Positions 23,156-32,673 of a DNA stretch of 64,000 nt are shown one piece after another (the stretch's first letter is position 1; every line of letters begins with the position of its first letter). The stretch covers positions 4,526,001-4,590,000 of the forward strand of contig JAJQJQ010000004.1 in assembly GCA_028622995.1 (NCBI GenBank), read 5' to 3'. Origin of the DNA: Panagrolaimus kolymaensis. Taxonomy: Eukaryota > Nematoda > Chromadorea > Rhabditida > Panagrolaimidae. Both the position numbers and the translations under genes were made by a program. Under the pieces are notes generated by a model, which made no database searches, was not told the origin of the DNA, and was given only the letters and a program-made list of their open reading frames with translations.

Positions 23156-24169
23156 CTAGGAGAACCGTGTTAAATTACAGGACTAAAAAATTACCATAAA
23201 TTTAATTTAAAGGCTTCGCCAAATTTTATAATCGTTTCGCGATTAAGAGCTGATGCTAGCCCTTCGGGTTTGAGGTCCTTAAAGAACCATTGCTCTTGAA
23301 AGTTATTAATTTTTTAATTCACCCAAAATGGGTATTTGAGAACCGTTAAAAAATCCACCCAAAATGGGTATTTGAGAACCGTTAAAAAATCCACCCGAAT
23401 TGGGTATTAGAGAACCGTCAAAAAATCCACCCAAATTGGATTAATGAGAACCGTCAAAAAATCCACCCAAATTGGTATTAGAGAACCGTCAAAAAATCCA
23501 CCCGAAATAGGTACAAATGATTCCCCAACCATTTCATAATAAAATCACTTCAATCACTAAAAAACTCGAAAAAATATGAAAATTTCTCGAAAAATTTGCA
23601 TATTTTACTATCCCAATAATTTTAAAAAATTATTTAAATAATATTCCCTTTCATTCATATAAATAAAACCTATGAAGTTCCATCAAAAAAACCATCAAAA
23701 ACTCGAACTTTTGACTTCCATTGCTTCAAAAAAATTTTCATCCCACTGCGCCAAAGCTACAAAAGAGAAAAAGTGATTGAAAAAATTTGGAAAAAATTTA
23801 CATATAAAACTATAAACGAAATGTTTTCCGTCGAGTTGAATTAAATGGAAATTAGCAAAATCAAATATTTCAGGAAATTTTATCGGGGAAAGTATTGGCG
23901 GGTTTTTTGATTTGTTCATGTCACCTAATTGACGATTTGAGCAAACTAAGTTTGAAATGACAAAAAAAACGTGAAAAAATGGCAAAGTCCCGGTTTTACA
24001 AAGCTTTACGAAAACTTTTTGAATTAGCATATCTTTAAATGTATTTATTCTGATAGTTTTCCCGTAATCTCCATATAAGACTACATAGGAATCTAACATT
24101 TGAAAAATCAAACAATCGGCCGGATCGCTCAATCTAGCAACTACCCAGACCTTTTTTACATATATATAA
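23156..24169. repeat. Tandem repeat unit E3 (subfamily B)
   Basis: 1014 bp. Same left end as E2, five minisatellite copies (about 23337-23515), A box at 23742-23753 (minus). Its right half is almost identical to that of E6. Confidence 0.9.
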
Positions 24170-25107
24170 CTAGGAGAACCGTTTAGGTTACAGAACTAAA
24201 AAAATAGAGAACCGTATTAAAAAGCTTTGCAAATTTGATAATCACCTTGGACGACTAAGAGCTGATGCTAGCCCTTCGGGTTTGAGGTCCTTAAAGAACC
24301 ATTGCGCTTGAAAAGCCTTTGATTTCCTAATTCACCAAAAAATTGGATTAATGAGAACCGTTAAAAAATCCACCCAAATTGGATTAATGAGAACCGTCAA
24401 AAAATCCACCCAAATTGGTATTAGAGAACCGTCAAAAAATCCACCCGAAATAGGTACAAATGATTCCCCAACCATTTCATAATTAAATCACTTCAATCAC
24501 TAAAAAATTCGAAAAAATTGAAAATTTCTCGAAAAATTTGCATATTTAACTATCCCAATAATTTTAAAAAATTATTTAAATAATATTCCCTTTCATTCAT
24601 ATAAATAAAACCTATGAAGTTCCATCAAAAAAACCATCAAAAACTCGAACTTTTCACTTCCATAGCCTCACTTAAAGTTCCACCCCATTGCGCCAAAGCA
24701 ACAAAAGAGAAAAAGTGATTGAAAAAATTTGGAGAAAATTTACATATTCAAACCCAAATGAACTCATTTCCGTCAAGTTGTATTATGTTGAATTTATAAA
24801 AATCAAATACTACATGAAATTTGCTACAGGAATATTTTCCGGACTTTTGAGTTTGATAAATACACCTAATTGACGATTTGAGCAAACTAAGTTTGAAATG
24901 ATAAAAAAAACGTGAAAAAATGGCTAAGTCCCGGTTTTACAAACCTTTACGAAAACTTTTTGAATTAGCATATCTTTACTTATGATAAAAAGACTAATTT
25001 TCCCGTAATCTCCATATGAAACTACCCCAGAATCTATAAATAGAAAAATCAAACAATCGGCCGGGTTTTTCAAACTGCTAACTACCCATACCTTTTTTAC
25101 ATATATA
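24170..25107. repeat. Tandem repeat unit E4 (subfamily A)
   Basis: 938 bp. Left end as E1. Three minisatellite copies, and an A box with one substitution at 24684-24695. The right end is cut at the insertion point of the Helitron: host ...ACATATATA ends at 25107 and continues at 27423. Confidence 0.9.
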
Positions 25108-25118
25108 CTAGGCAAGAA

Positions 25119-25135
25119 GCGTCCCTTCGGGCCGC
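25119..25135 (-). other. Helitron 3' terminal hairpin
   Basis: GCGTCCC-TTC-GGGCCGC (plus strand): a 7 bp stem with one mismatch and a 3 bp loop, 7 bp from the terminal CTAG. Position and GC content are standard for the Helitron 3' terminator. Confidence 0.85.
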
Positions 25136-25308
25136 CATGATGCTTGTTCCATTGCATGATAAAAATGTAAGATCTCTTTCTTTTTATAACTTGTTTTTCA
25201 ATCGCAATGTACATATATAGGCTCAATATCTAAGTACAACTTCAAAGTATTATTTATTATTACAATTACATTTTAAAACATATATATTAAATAAGTAAAA
25301 TCGAAAAA

Positions 25309-26046
25309 TTAAATTTTCTTATTACGGAGGCTTTTCTTTTCATTTTCTTTAGTTGAAGGTGCATAAGCTGAGCCAGCAGAAATATGTGGATCCCGAACGA
25401 TTGCATCATTAACATTTTGAAATTGAAGAGCAGCAGCAGGATATGCTTGAGGATGAGCAACGGGATTAGCTTGAGGTGCAGCAGCAGGAATTGCTTTAGG
25501 TGCAACAGCAGGAGTTGCTTGAGGTGGAGCAGCAGGATTTGCTTGAGGTGGAGCAGCAGGATTTGTCTGAGGAAGAGGAGCAACATAAGAAGAAGGTTGT
25601 TCAGGAACAGGCACTACAACAATTTGAGGATGTGTCGGCGGAAGAATAGATGCCATTTGGTTGATATCGACATGTTCATAACGATGACCAATAAGGATGA
25701 ACGTCATATCTAAAAAATTCAACGTTTTAGTAGCAAATAAAAAGAAAAACTTACCTATTTTAACCATATCACCATCAATAATAACAATGTCATGAACTTT
25801 GAGATCAGGCGCAGTTTTCATTTCAACTTCAAGAGCTTTGCCATCATAGTCACCAAGCATAAAAGCAAAACCATTGCCATCGCGTTGAGGTAAAGTTGAA
25901 ACAGCACCACGAACCTTGACATTTGTCTTTTGCAATTGAAGAAGACCAAAATTTTTGATAATATTTGGAGCACCAAGAGAAAACACTACATCAATTTTTG
26001 TTTTGGAAGTGGTGTGGACTTCGATATCAAGATCATCAGGTCGCAT
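25309..26046 (-). CDS. RPA-like OB-fold protein with Pro/Ala-rich tail (Helitron cargo)
   Basis: Exons 25755-26046 and 25309-25709 (230 aa if started at the ATG at 26046); the 45 bp intron has canonical GTAAG and TTTTTTAG ends. Residues ~35-105 (LLQLQKTNVKVRGAV...GFAFMLGDYDGKALEVEM...DIVIIDGDMVKI...YEHVDI) follow the beta-strand layout of the RPA14/RPA3-type OB fold. The C-terminus is a PQANPAAPPQA-type low-complexity tail. It overlaps the upstream Helitron ORF by 61 bp in the -1 frame. Helitrons of several lineages encode RPA-like single-strand DNA-binding proteins, which supports a role in rolling-circle transposition. The OB-fold call is by eye. Confidence 0.65.
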   Translation of the reverse strand: MRPDDLDIEVHTTSKTKIDVVFSLGAPNIIKNFGLLQLQKTNVKVRGAVSTLPQRDGNGFAFMLGDYDGKALEVEMKTAPDLKVHDIVIIDGDMVKIGKFFFLFATKTLNFLDMTFILIGHRYEHVDINQMASILPPTHPQIVVVPVPEQPSSYVAPLPQTNPAAPPQANPAAPPQATPAVAPKAIPAAAPQANPVAHPQAYPAAALQFQNVNDAIVRDPHISAGSAYAPSTKENEKKSLRNKKI

Positions 26047-26969
26047 TGTATAGTTGTTGGATACACGACGTTGGCAGTTTTCCGAGGATCGACTCCCTTT
26101 TTAAGGCTAAAATGCATTGATAAATTTAAAGGTGGAGTCCCATTTTGAGCTGCTAAAGTTTGTTGCGTTTCATATTGTTCATACATCATTTTAAAAGCTT
26201 GGGCATGACAATTTATTCGACTCAAAGTAATCGATAAAATTTTAGTGATTTCGGGATTAAGTTGTGAAAATGTTTGTAACCGTGTTTCAGCCGCTTCAAG
26301 TGAATCGGTGAAATATAACTGACCAAATGATTTATTTTCGTTTTCTGCGTTTCTTAAAGCAGTATTGATTTGGTTATAAACTTGACCTTGAACAACGAAA
26401 GAGTAAGGTCCTGGACGATTAATTCCAAAATTAACAATATTTGCATTAAATGAAGCAAAAGCATGGGCACTGTTATAAGGTCTAATCTTTTCTCTGAATT
26501 CTTTAATATCGAAAAGCTTTTTAAATTCTTCAGGATATGGAAGTTCAGCAGATAAACTTAAGCTACTGCCATGCTGACAACATAAGCTAAAAGATAAACC
26601 TTTGTTGCTTACTTTTTCACTTTCAAAATGCTTTGATTTACAATGCATGCATTCCAAATTTATAGGTCCAAGATAATGTTGCTGTGTATCATCGTCAACT
26701 TCTTTGCCTCCTGCTGTTATTTGATGTTTTGGTCTTCGTTTATTTTGCATGCGATTACGTAAACTGTCATTTTCTGCGGCTTTTTCAGCTTCTGATAATG
26801 TGGATCTTCTATTTTGTATACGCTCACGTGCACTTTCGTTTACTATTTGTTTTTGTTGCAATGGCATGTTAGATCTTCTTGTTCGATCTTTTTCATTTTT
26901 TCGCCTTTTTAGTTCTGCTTGATGAGCAGCTTCTTGAGAAGCAGTTCTTTTAATTGCTTTTCTTGGCAT
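25986..26969 (-). CDS. Helitron replicator, N-terminal domain only (truncated)
   Basis: 327 aa, intronless, from the ATG at 26969. Residues 1-85 are a basic coiled region (RRKNEKDRTRRSN, RERIQNRRST). From ~100 on, HYLGPINLECMHCKSKHF, a second Cys pair (SLCCQHG), KIRPYNSAHAFASF and GPYSFVVQGQVYNQI match the Helitron_like_N domain found upstream of the HUH Rep domain in Helitron transposases. The frame stops before any HUH motif. In intact elements Rep and Pif1-type helicase would follow; instead the RPA-like frame overlaps it. KTANVVYP...DLDIEV spans the frame change, which looks like a -1 frameshift relative to an ancestral continuous frame. Confidence 0.8.
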   Translation of the reverse strand: MPRKAIKRTASQEAAHQAELKRRKNEKDRTRRSNMPLQQKQIVNESARERIQNRRSTLSEAEKAAENDSLRNRMQNKRRPKHQITAGGKEVDDDTQQHYLGPINLECMHCKSKHFESEKVSNKGLSFSLCCQHGSSLSLSAELPYPEEFKKLFDIKEFREKIRPYNSAHAFASFNANIVNFGINRPGPYSFVVQGQVYNQINTALRNAENENKSFGQLYFTDSLEAAETRLQTFSQLNPEITKILSITLSRINCHAQAFKMMYEQYETQQTLAAQNGTPPLNLSMHFSLKKGVDPRKTANVVYPTTIQCDLMILISKSTPLPKQKLM

Positions 26970-27422
26970 TTAAATATTACAAAAAAGGGTACAAAAAAGG
27001 GTACAAAAAAGAAAAAGAATAATAATATATAAGCGAATTATCGAAGCCCAGTTGCCCAGGGATTGCGGCCAAAAGCAGTTGAAACCACTTAACCTGATCT
27101 GATAGCCAAAGTTTCCAATGGTACAGTTCAAAAAGCAAAATTTATTTTATAACAAAATCTGGTTTTTGTGTGTGAACTTTAAGCGAGAGCGTTGAGGTCA
27201 CCGTTTGCGAGCAAGCTTGCAAACTTTATCTGAAGCTTTTTCTTTGTCATGCTCGTCTTTTATTGAGTTTTTGAGTATGCAAAATTAACATAAATCATTC
27301 CATTGCGCTTTTGAAAGAAAATTTTTCTTTCATTCATATTATGCAAATTTTTTCATTTTTTTGTAAACTTTCCCATGATCGATTTCCGAGCTCGAACGCA
27401 CAATCAAAATTACTAGGAAGGA
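26970..27422 (-). other. 5' non-coding part of the Helitron
   Basis: Contains a direct repeat of AAAAAAGGGTAC near 26982-27012, immediately upstream of the replicator ATG, and the 5' terminus. No other ORF. Confidence 0.6.
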
Positions 27423-27425
27423 TAA

Positions 27426-28403
27426 CTAGGAGAACCGTTTAGGTTACAGAACTAAAAAAATAGAGAACCGTATTAAAAAGCTTTGCAAATTTGATAATCA
27501 CCTTGGACGACTAAGAGCTGATGCTAGCCCTTCGGGTTTGAGGTCCTTAAAGAACCATTGCGCTTGAAAAGCCTTTGATTTCCTAATTCACCAAAAAATT
27601 GGATTAATGAGAACCGTTAAAAAATCCACCCAAATTGGATTAATGAGAACCGTCAAAAAATCCACCCAAATTGGTATTAGAGAACCGTCAAAAAATCCAC
27701 CCGAAATAGGTATTGGAGAACCGTCAAAAAATCCACCCGAAATAGGTACAAATGATTCCCCAACCATTTCATAATTAAATCCCTACAATCTATAAATATT
27801 TGTAAAAAATATGAAAATTTCTCGAAAAATTTGCATATTTGTTATGTCCAATAATTACAAAAAATTATTAAAAAATTATTCCCTTAATACATATAAATAA
27901 AACCTATGAAGTTCCATCAAAAAAACCATCAAAAACTCGAACTTTTCACTTCCATTGCTTCAAAAAAATTTTCATCCCACTGCGCCAAAGCTACAAAAGA
28001 GAAAAAGTGATTGAAAAAATTTGGAAAAAATTTACATATAAAACTATAAACGAAATGTTTTCCGTCGGGTTGAATTAAATGGAAATTAGCAAAATCAAAT
28101 ATTTCAGGAAATTTTATCGGGGAAAGTATTGACGGGTTTTTTGATTTGTTCATGTCACCTAATTGACGATTTGAGCAAACTAAGTTTGAAATGACAAAAA
28201 AAACGTGAAAAAATGGCAAAGTCCCGGTTTTACAAAGCTTTACGAAAACTTTTTGAATTAGCATATCTTTAAATGTATTTATTCTGATAGTTTTCCCGTA
28301 ATCTCCATATAAGACTACATAGGAATCTAACATTTGAAAAATCAAACAATCGGCCGGATCGCTCAATCTAGCAACTACCCATACCTTTTTTACATATATA
28401 TAA
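27426..28403. repeat. Tandem repeat unit E6 (subfamily A left end)
   Basis: 978 bp. Starts CTAGGAGAACCGTTTAGG. Four minisatellite copies (about 27609-27745), A box at 27976-27987 (minus). The right half matches E3. Its left end is the continuation of the junction split by the Helitron. Confidence 0.9.
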
Positions 28404-29452
28404 CTAGGAGAACCGTTTAGGTTACAGAACTAAAAAAATAGAGAACCGTATTAAAAAGCTTTGCAAATTTGATAATCACCTTGGACGACTAAGAGCTGAT
28501 GCTAGCCCTTCGGGTTTGAGGTCCTTAAAGAACCATTGCGCTTGAAAAGCCTTTGATTTCCTAATTCACCAAAAAATTGGATTAATGAGAACCGTTAAAA
28601 AATCCACCCAAATTGGATTAATGAGAACCGTCAAAAAATCCACCCAAATTGGTATTAGAGAACCGTCAAAAAATCCACCCGAAATAGGTATTTGAGAACC
28701 GTCAAAAAATCCACCCAAAATGGGTATTTGAGAACCGTCAAAAAATCCACCCAAATTGGATTAATGAGAACCGTCAAAAAATCCACCCGAAATAGGTACA
28801 AATGATTCCCCAACCATTTCATAATTAAATCCCTACAATCTATAAATATTTGTAAAAAATATGAAAATTTCTCGAAAAATTTGCATATTTGTTATGTCCA
28901 ATAATTACAAAAAATTATTTAAATATTATTCCCTTAATACATATAAATAAAACCTATGAAGTTCCATCAAAAAAACCATCAAAAACTCGAACTTTTCAAT
29001 TCCTTTGCCTCAAAAAAATTTTCATCCCACTGCGCCAAATCAACAAAAGAGAAAAAATGATTGAAAAAATTTGGAGAAAATTTACATATTCAAACCCAAA
29101 TGAACTCATTTCCGTCAAGTTGTATTATGTTGAATTTATAAAAATCAAATACTACATGAAATTTGCTACAGGAATATTTTCCGGACTTTTGAGTTTGATA
29201 AATACACCTAATTGACGATTTGAGCAAACTAAGTTTGAAATGATAAAAAAAACGTGAAAAAATGGCTAAGTCCCGGTTTTACAAACCTTTACGAAAACTT
29301 TTTGAATTAGCATATCTTTACTTATGATAAAAAGACTAATTTTCCCGTAATCTCCATATGAAACTACCCCAGAATCTATAAATAGAAAAATCAAACAATC
29401 GGCCGGGTTTTTCAAACTGCTAACTACCCATACCTTTTTTACATATATATAA
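28404..29452. repeat. Tandem repeat unit E7 (subfamily A)
   Basis: 1049 bp. Six minisatellite copies with the same order of tail variants as E1, and A box at 29026-29037 (minus). E1 and E7 look like recent copies of each other. Confidence 0.9.
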
Positions 29453-30382
29453 CTAGGAGAACCGTGTTAAATTACAGGACTAAAAAATTACCATAAATTT
29501 AATTTAAAGGCTTCGCCAAATTTGATAATCGTTTCGCGATTAAGAGCTGATGCTAGCCCTTCGGGTTTGAGGTCCTTAAAGAACCATTGCTCTTGAAAGT
29601 TATTAATTTTTTAATTCACCCAAAATGGGTATTTGAGAACCGTTAAAAAATCCACCCAAAATGGGTATTAGAGAACCGTCAAAAAATCCACCCGAAATAG
29701 GTATTGGAGAACCGTCAAAAAATCAACCCGAAATAGGTACAAATGATTCCCCAACCATTTCATAATTAAATCACTTCAATCACTAAAAAATCCGAAAAAA
29801 TATGAAAATTTCTCCAAAAATTTGCATATTTAACTATCCCAATAATTTTAAAAAATTATTTAAATAATATTCCCCTTAATTCAAATAATTAAAACCTATG
29901 AAGTTCCATCGAAAACTCGAACTTTTCACTTCCATAGCCTCACTTAAAGTTCCAACCCATTGCGCCAAAGCTACAAAAGAGAAAAAGTGATTGAAAAAAT
30001 TTGGAAAAAATTTACATATTCATTTGGCAAGTAACTTTTTTCCGGCGGGTTGAATTATATTGAAATTAGCAAAATCAAATTCTTCAGGTCTTTCTGCAGA
30101 CGATATACCGGGCGGGTTTTTTGATAAGTTCATATCACCTAATTGACGATTTGAGCAAACTAAGTTTAAAACGACAAAAAAAGCTCAAAAAAATGGCAAA
30201 GTCCGGGTTTTACAAAGCTTTACGAAAACTTTTTGAATTAGCATATCTTTAAATGTACTAATTCTGATAGTTTTCCCGTAATCTCCATATGAAATTACAC
30301 AACCTTGCAGTTTTAAAAAAAAATAAACATCGTCCGGATCGCTCAATCTAGCAACTACCCATACCTTTTTTACATATATATA
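29453..30382. repeat. Tandem repeat unit E8 (subfamily B left end), last unit
   Basis: About 930 bp. Three minisatellite copies, variant A box at 29956-29967. The right half is the most diverged of the young units (e.g. GGGCGGGTTTTTTGATAAG). The array ends at TACATATATATAATAAGC. Confidence 0.85.
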
Positions 30383-30958
30383 ATAAGCAAGCTACTTTAG
30401 ATAAAGAAAGATTTATTTTTTGGTTTTTGTTGCTTTGTTCAATTATATTTTACTTGTTAAAATTGAACCAGGAAAAACTGAAATAAATTATAAATATGAG
30501 TGAAATTAGATCAGGCTGGGATAATGGTAGAAACAAAAATCAGCAGCAAATAGGTGAAAAATTATTGGTTTATTTTCTCCAAATTAGAAGTAATATTTTT
30601 TAAGATTTTAAGGATTCTGATGTTTGATGTTTTATGTTTTATTAAAACATTTTTTGTCTAACATCATATTTCTCAAGCTATACGATTCATGGTAAATAAT
30701 GGAATGGTCAAGAAAATGACCAACCGACCAGCAGAGTATACACAATTGCTTACAAAACCAATAAAAATTAATGCATTTTTTAGAATGCTTCGATATACAA
30801 AAAAGAAAATAAACAAAGTGAATAATAGATTATTAAAGTTAATGGTTTTTAAAAAACAAACTCTAAAAAATTATATAAAATGGAATCGAGAGAAACCAAA
30901 AAACATCTTTCAAGCTTTCTAATTTTTTGGTTTATGTTTTTGAGCGTCGTTGAGAAAG
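30383..30958. other. Intergenic right flank of the repeat block
   Basis: AT-rich. Includes a TATATAAAA box at 30872-30880, about 80 bp before the next gene. A Lys/Asn-rich frame at 30689-30919 has no splice or domain support. Confidence 0.5.
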
Positions 30959-31497
30959 ATGAATACTAAAATTTCTTTATTTTTTGTTGCTGCAGCAATT
31001 TATTTTTTGGCAATGGTTGAATTTGGTTATGGTTGTGCATCAACTTCAACTAATTTACCTCCTACAGGAAATTCTACAGTACCTGGTGGTCGTAAGCGCC
31101 GTGATGTCGAAACTGTTACTGAACCCGATGAAATCCCTGCAATGATTTCTGCGTTAACATTTTTTAAATTCAATGAAGCTAATAACAAAGAAAATGCGGA
31201 TGAAGTTGAAGAACAAGTAAGTCAAAGTTTTCAATCAAGTTTTTACAAATTAGGTGTTTTTAGTTAAGAGAATTTGTTTCGGTTGAGCAAATCAATGAAT
31301 CCAAATTTGGTAAAGCCGAAAGAATTTTGGGTGATGATAAAGGATTTTTGCGAGTTTCATACACCCTTTCCGAAGGTTCTGCACATTGTAATGAACTGAT
31401 TCAACTTGCAACCAAAGCCATCAATTTGGCTGAAAATGTCGCCGAAGGCGATGTCATTTGCAATAATGAAAATGTTGCAATCAAGAGAATTGAATAA
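30959..31497 (+). CDS. Small secreted protein, family member 4
   Basis: Two exons, 30959-31216 and 31264-31497 (163 aa), with the family's phase-0 intron. The signal peptide is NTKISLFFVAAAIYFLAMVEFG, followed by a Cys (YGCAST), a polybasic RKRRDVETVTEPDEIP segment (stronger furin-like site than its relatives) and FFKFNEANNKENADEVEEQ. Exon 2 has the core FGKAERILGDDKGFLRVSYTL, then HCNELIQLATKAI and a second Cys (VICNNE). It sits on the other side of the repeat block from the three other members. AATAAA-like signal near 31580. Function unknown. Confidence 0.8.
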
Positions 31498-31943
31498 TTC
31501 GATTTGAAGTTACCGAGGAAATGGTTAACTTGGAATTTTTTCGTGTTTGTAATTTTATTTCGTTTTTTGAAATATTTTAAATAAATACCTTTTTTAAATC
31601 ATGTGTTTTTAAAAAAACAATTATTTCGATTTCGACGGAACTACCTTTGGACTTAAATTTCCAGAAAAAACACAAAAACAATATATATTTTTTGTTGTAC
31701 AATTGAACTCCTCATTCTTGTAGCCCAATGAATGAATGAATGCAATAGATAAGAAAAAAGTTCCGTGAAAAAGGATGTGATACGTCAAAGGCTTTTTTTC
31801 GGTAACTACTATAACCAAAAAACATTGAGTTTTACCCTCTTCTATTTGTATGATAAGGCGAAATATGGAGAAAGTCCATATAAATACTCTCAAAATCACA
31901 ATAAACATAAAAAATTATTTCCAGAGCAAAGAAATAAAAAAAC
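31498..31943. other. Intergenic upstream of lysozyme gene
   Basis: AT-rich. TATAAATA at 31879-31886 is well placed (58-65 bp before the ATG) to be the lysozyme TATA box. Confidence 0.5.
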
Positions 31944-32673
31944 ATGTTTCTTAAAGAAGCTATCGTTTTTGTTCTTGTAGGTAAGTAACAAGCGATGGAA
32001 TAATTGGAGTAAATACAGTAATGTTCTGTTTATAGTTATCGCTGCCGTCGAAGCTACAACTTGTATTAGATGTATTTGTGAACATGAATCTGGTTGTAAA
32101 GTGAGCTTTTATTAATCTCCCTCATTGGCTTTGAAAAAAAGTCATAAAAATTATAGGCTATTGGTTGTCACATGGATGTTGGTTCACTTTCATGTGGATA
32201 TTATCAAATCAAACTTCCTTATTATGAAGACTGTGGAAAACCTGGACATAAAAATGGAGAATCCTTAGATACAGCATGGAAGCGATGCGCAGATGATTAT
32301 AGTTGTTCCACAGGATGTGTTGAAAAATATATTGCTCGTTATGCAGGAAATTGCGGAGTATGATATATTTCATAGTTGACTCTTTACTAAAATTGATTGA
32401 ATTTTAGGGAGTTGGAACTTGCCAACGCATGTCTCGTCTCCACAATGGTGGTCCATCAGGATGTAAGTTTTTTATTTGAATTCACCGAACAAAGTCTCCT
32501 TCATTTTTTTGAGCTCTTACAATTTTGTATTTTTTTTAATCCTTTAAAATGGTGACTAAACTTCGAATACATTACTTTAAAAGAAATAATTTCAACACTT
32601 TCAATTTTCAGGCAAATACAGCGGCACAGAAGGGTATTGGCATGCAATTGAAAAATGTTGCAAATGTAAATAA
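31944..32673 (+). CDS. Invertebrate-type (i-type) lysozyme
   Basis: Five exons: 31944-31980, 32036-32100, 32157-32357, 32408-32462 and 32612-32673 (139 aa). A signal peptide (FLKEAIVFVLVVIAAVEA) precedes the mature TTCIRCICEHESGC. The Glu in CEHESGC and the Asp in CHMDVGSLSCGYYQIK are the expected catalytic pair. PYYEDCG, AWKRCADDYSC and RLHNGGPSGC are family signatures, and the Cys-rich layout is as in nematode ILYS proteins. It hydrolyses peptidoglycan, probably in digestion or antibacterial defence, and is secreted. Exon 1 encodes only part of the signal peptide. All junctions are phase-consistent. Confidence 0.95.

Larger units (their letters stand above)
25108..27422 (-). mobile_element. 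Helitron, 2315 bp, inserted at a repeat-unit junction
   Basis: Read on the minus strand it starts TCCTTCCTAGTA (27422) and ends ...CTTGCCTAG (25108). Those are the 5' TC and 3' CTRR termini of Helitrons. A GC-rich hairpin at 25119-25135 lies 7 bp from the 3' end. It sits between A and T with no target-site duplication. Removing 25108-27422 restores ACATATATATAACTAGGAG, the sequence read at the E3/E4, E6/E7 and E7/E8 junctions. It carries two minus-strand ORFs (Helitron N-terminal domain and RPA-like OB fold) but no recognisable HUH Rep nuclease or helicase, so it is probably non-autonomous. Confidence 0.9.

Noticed and set aside
23695..24132. 145-codon minus frame repeated in E3 and E6
   Set aside because: Present only because these unit halves are nearly identical. 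The frame is interrupted or shortened in E1, E2, E4, E7 and E8.
30689..30919. Lys/Asn-rich ORF
   Set aside because: Composition expected from AT-rich DNA; no splice or domain support.
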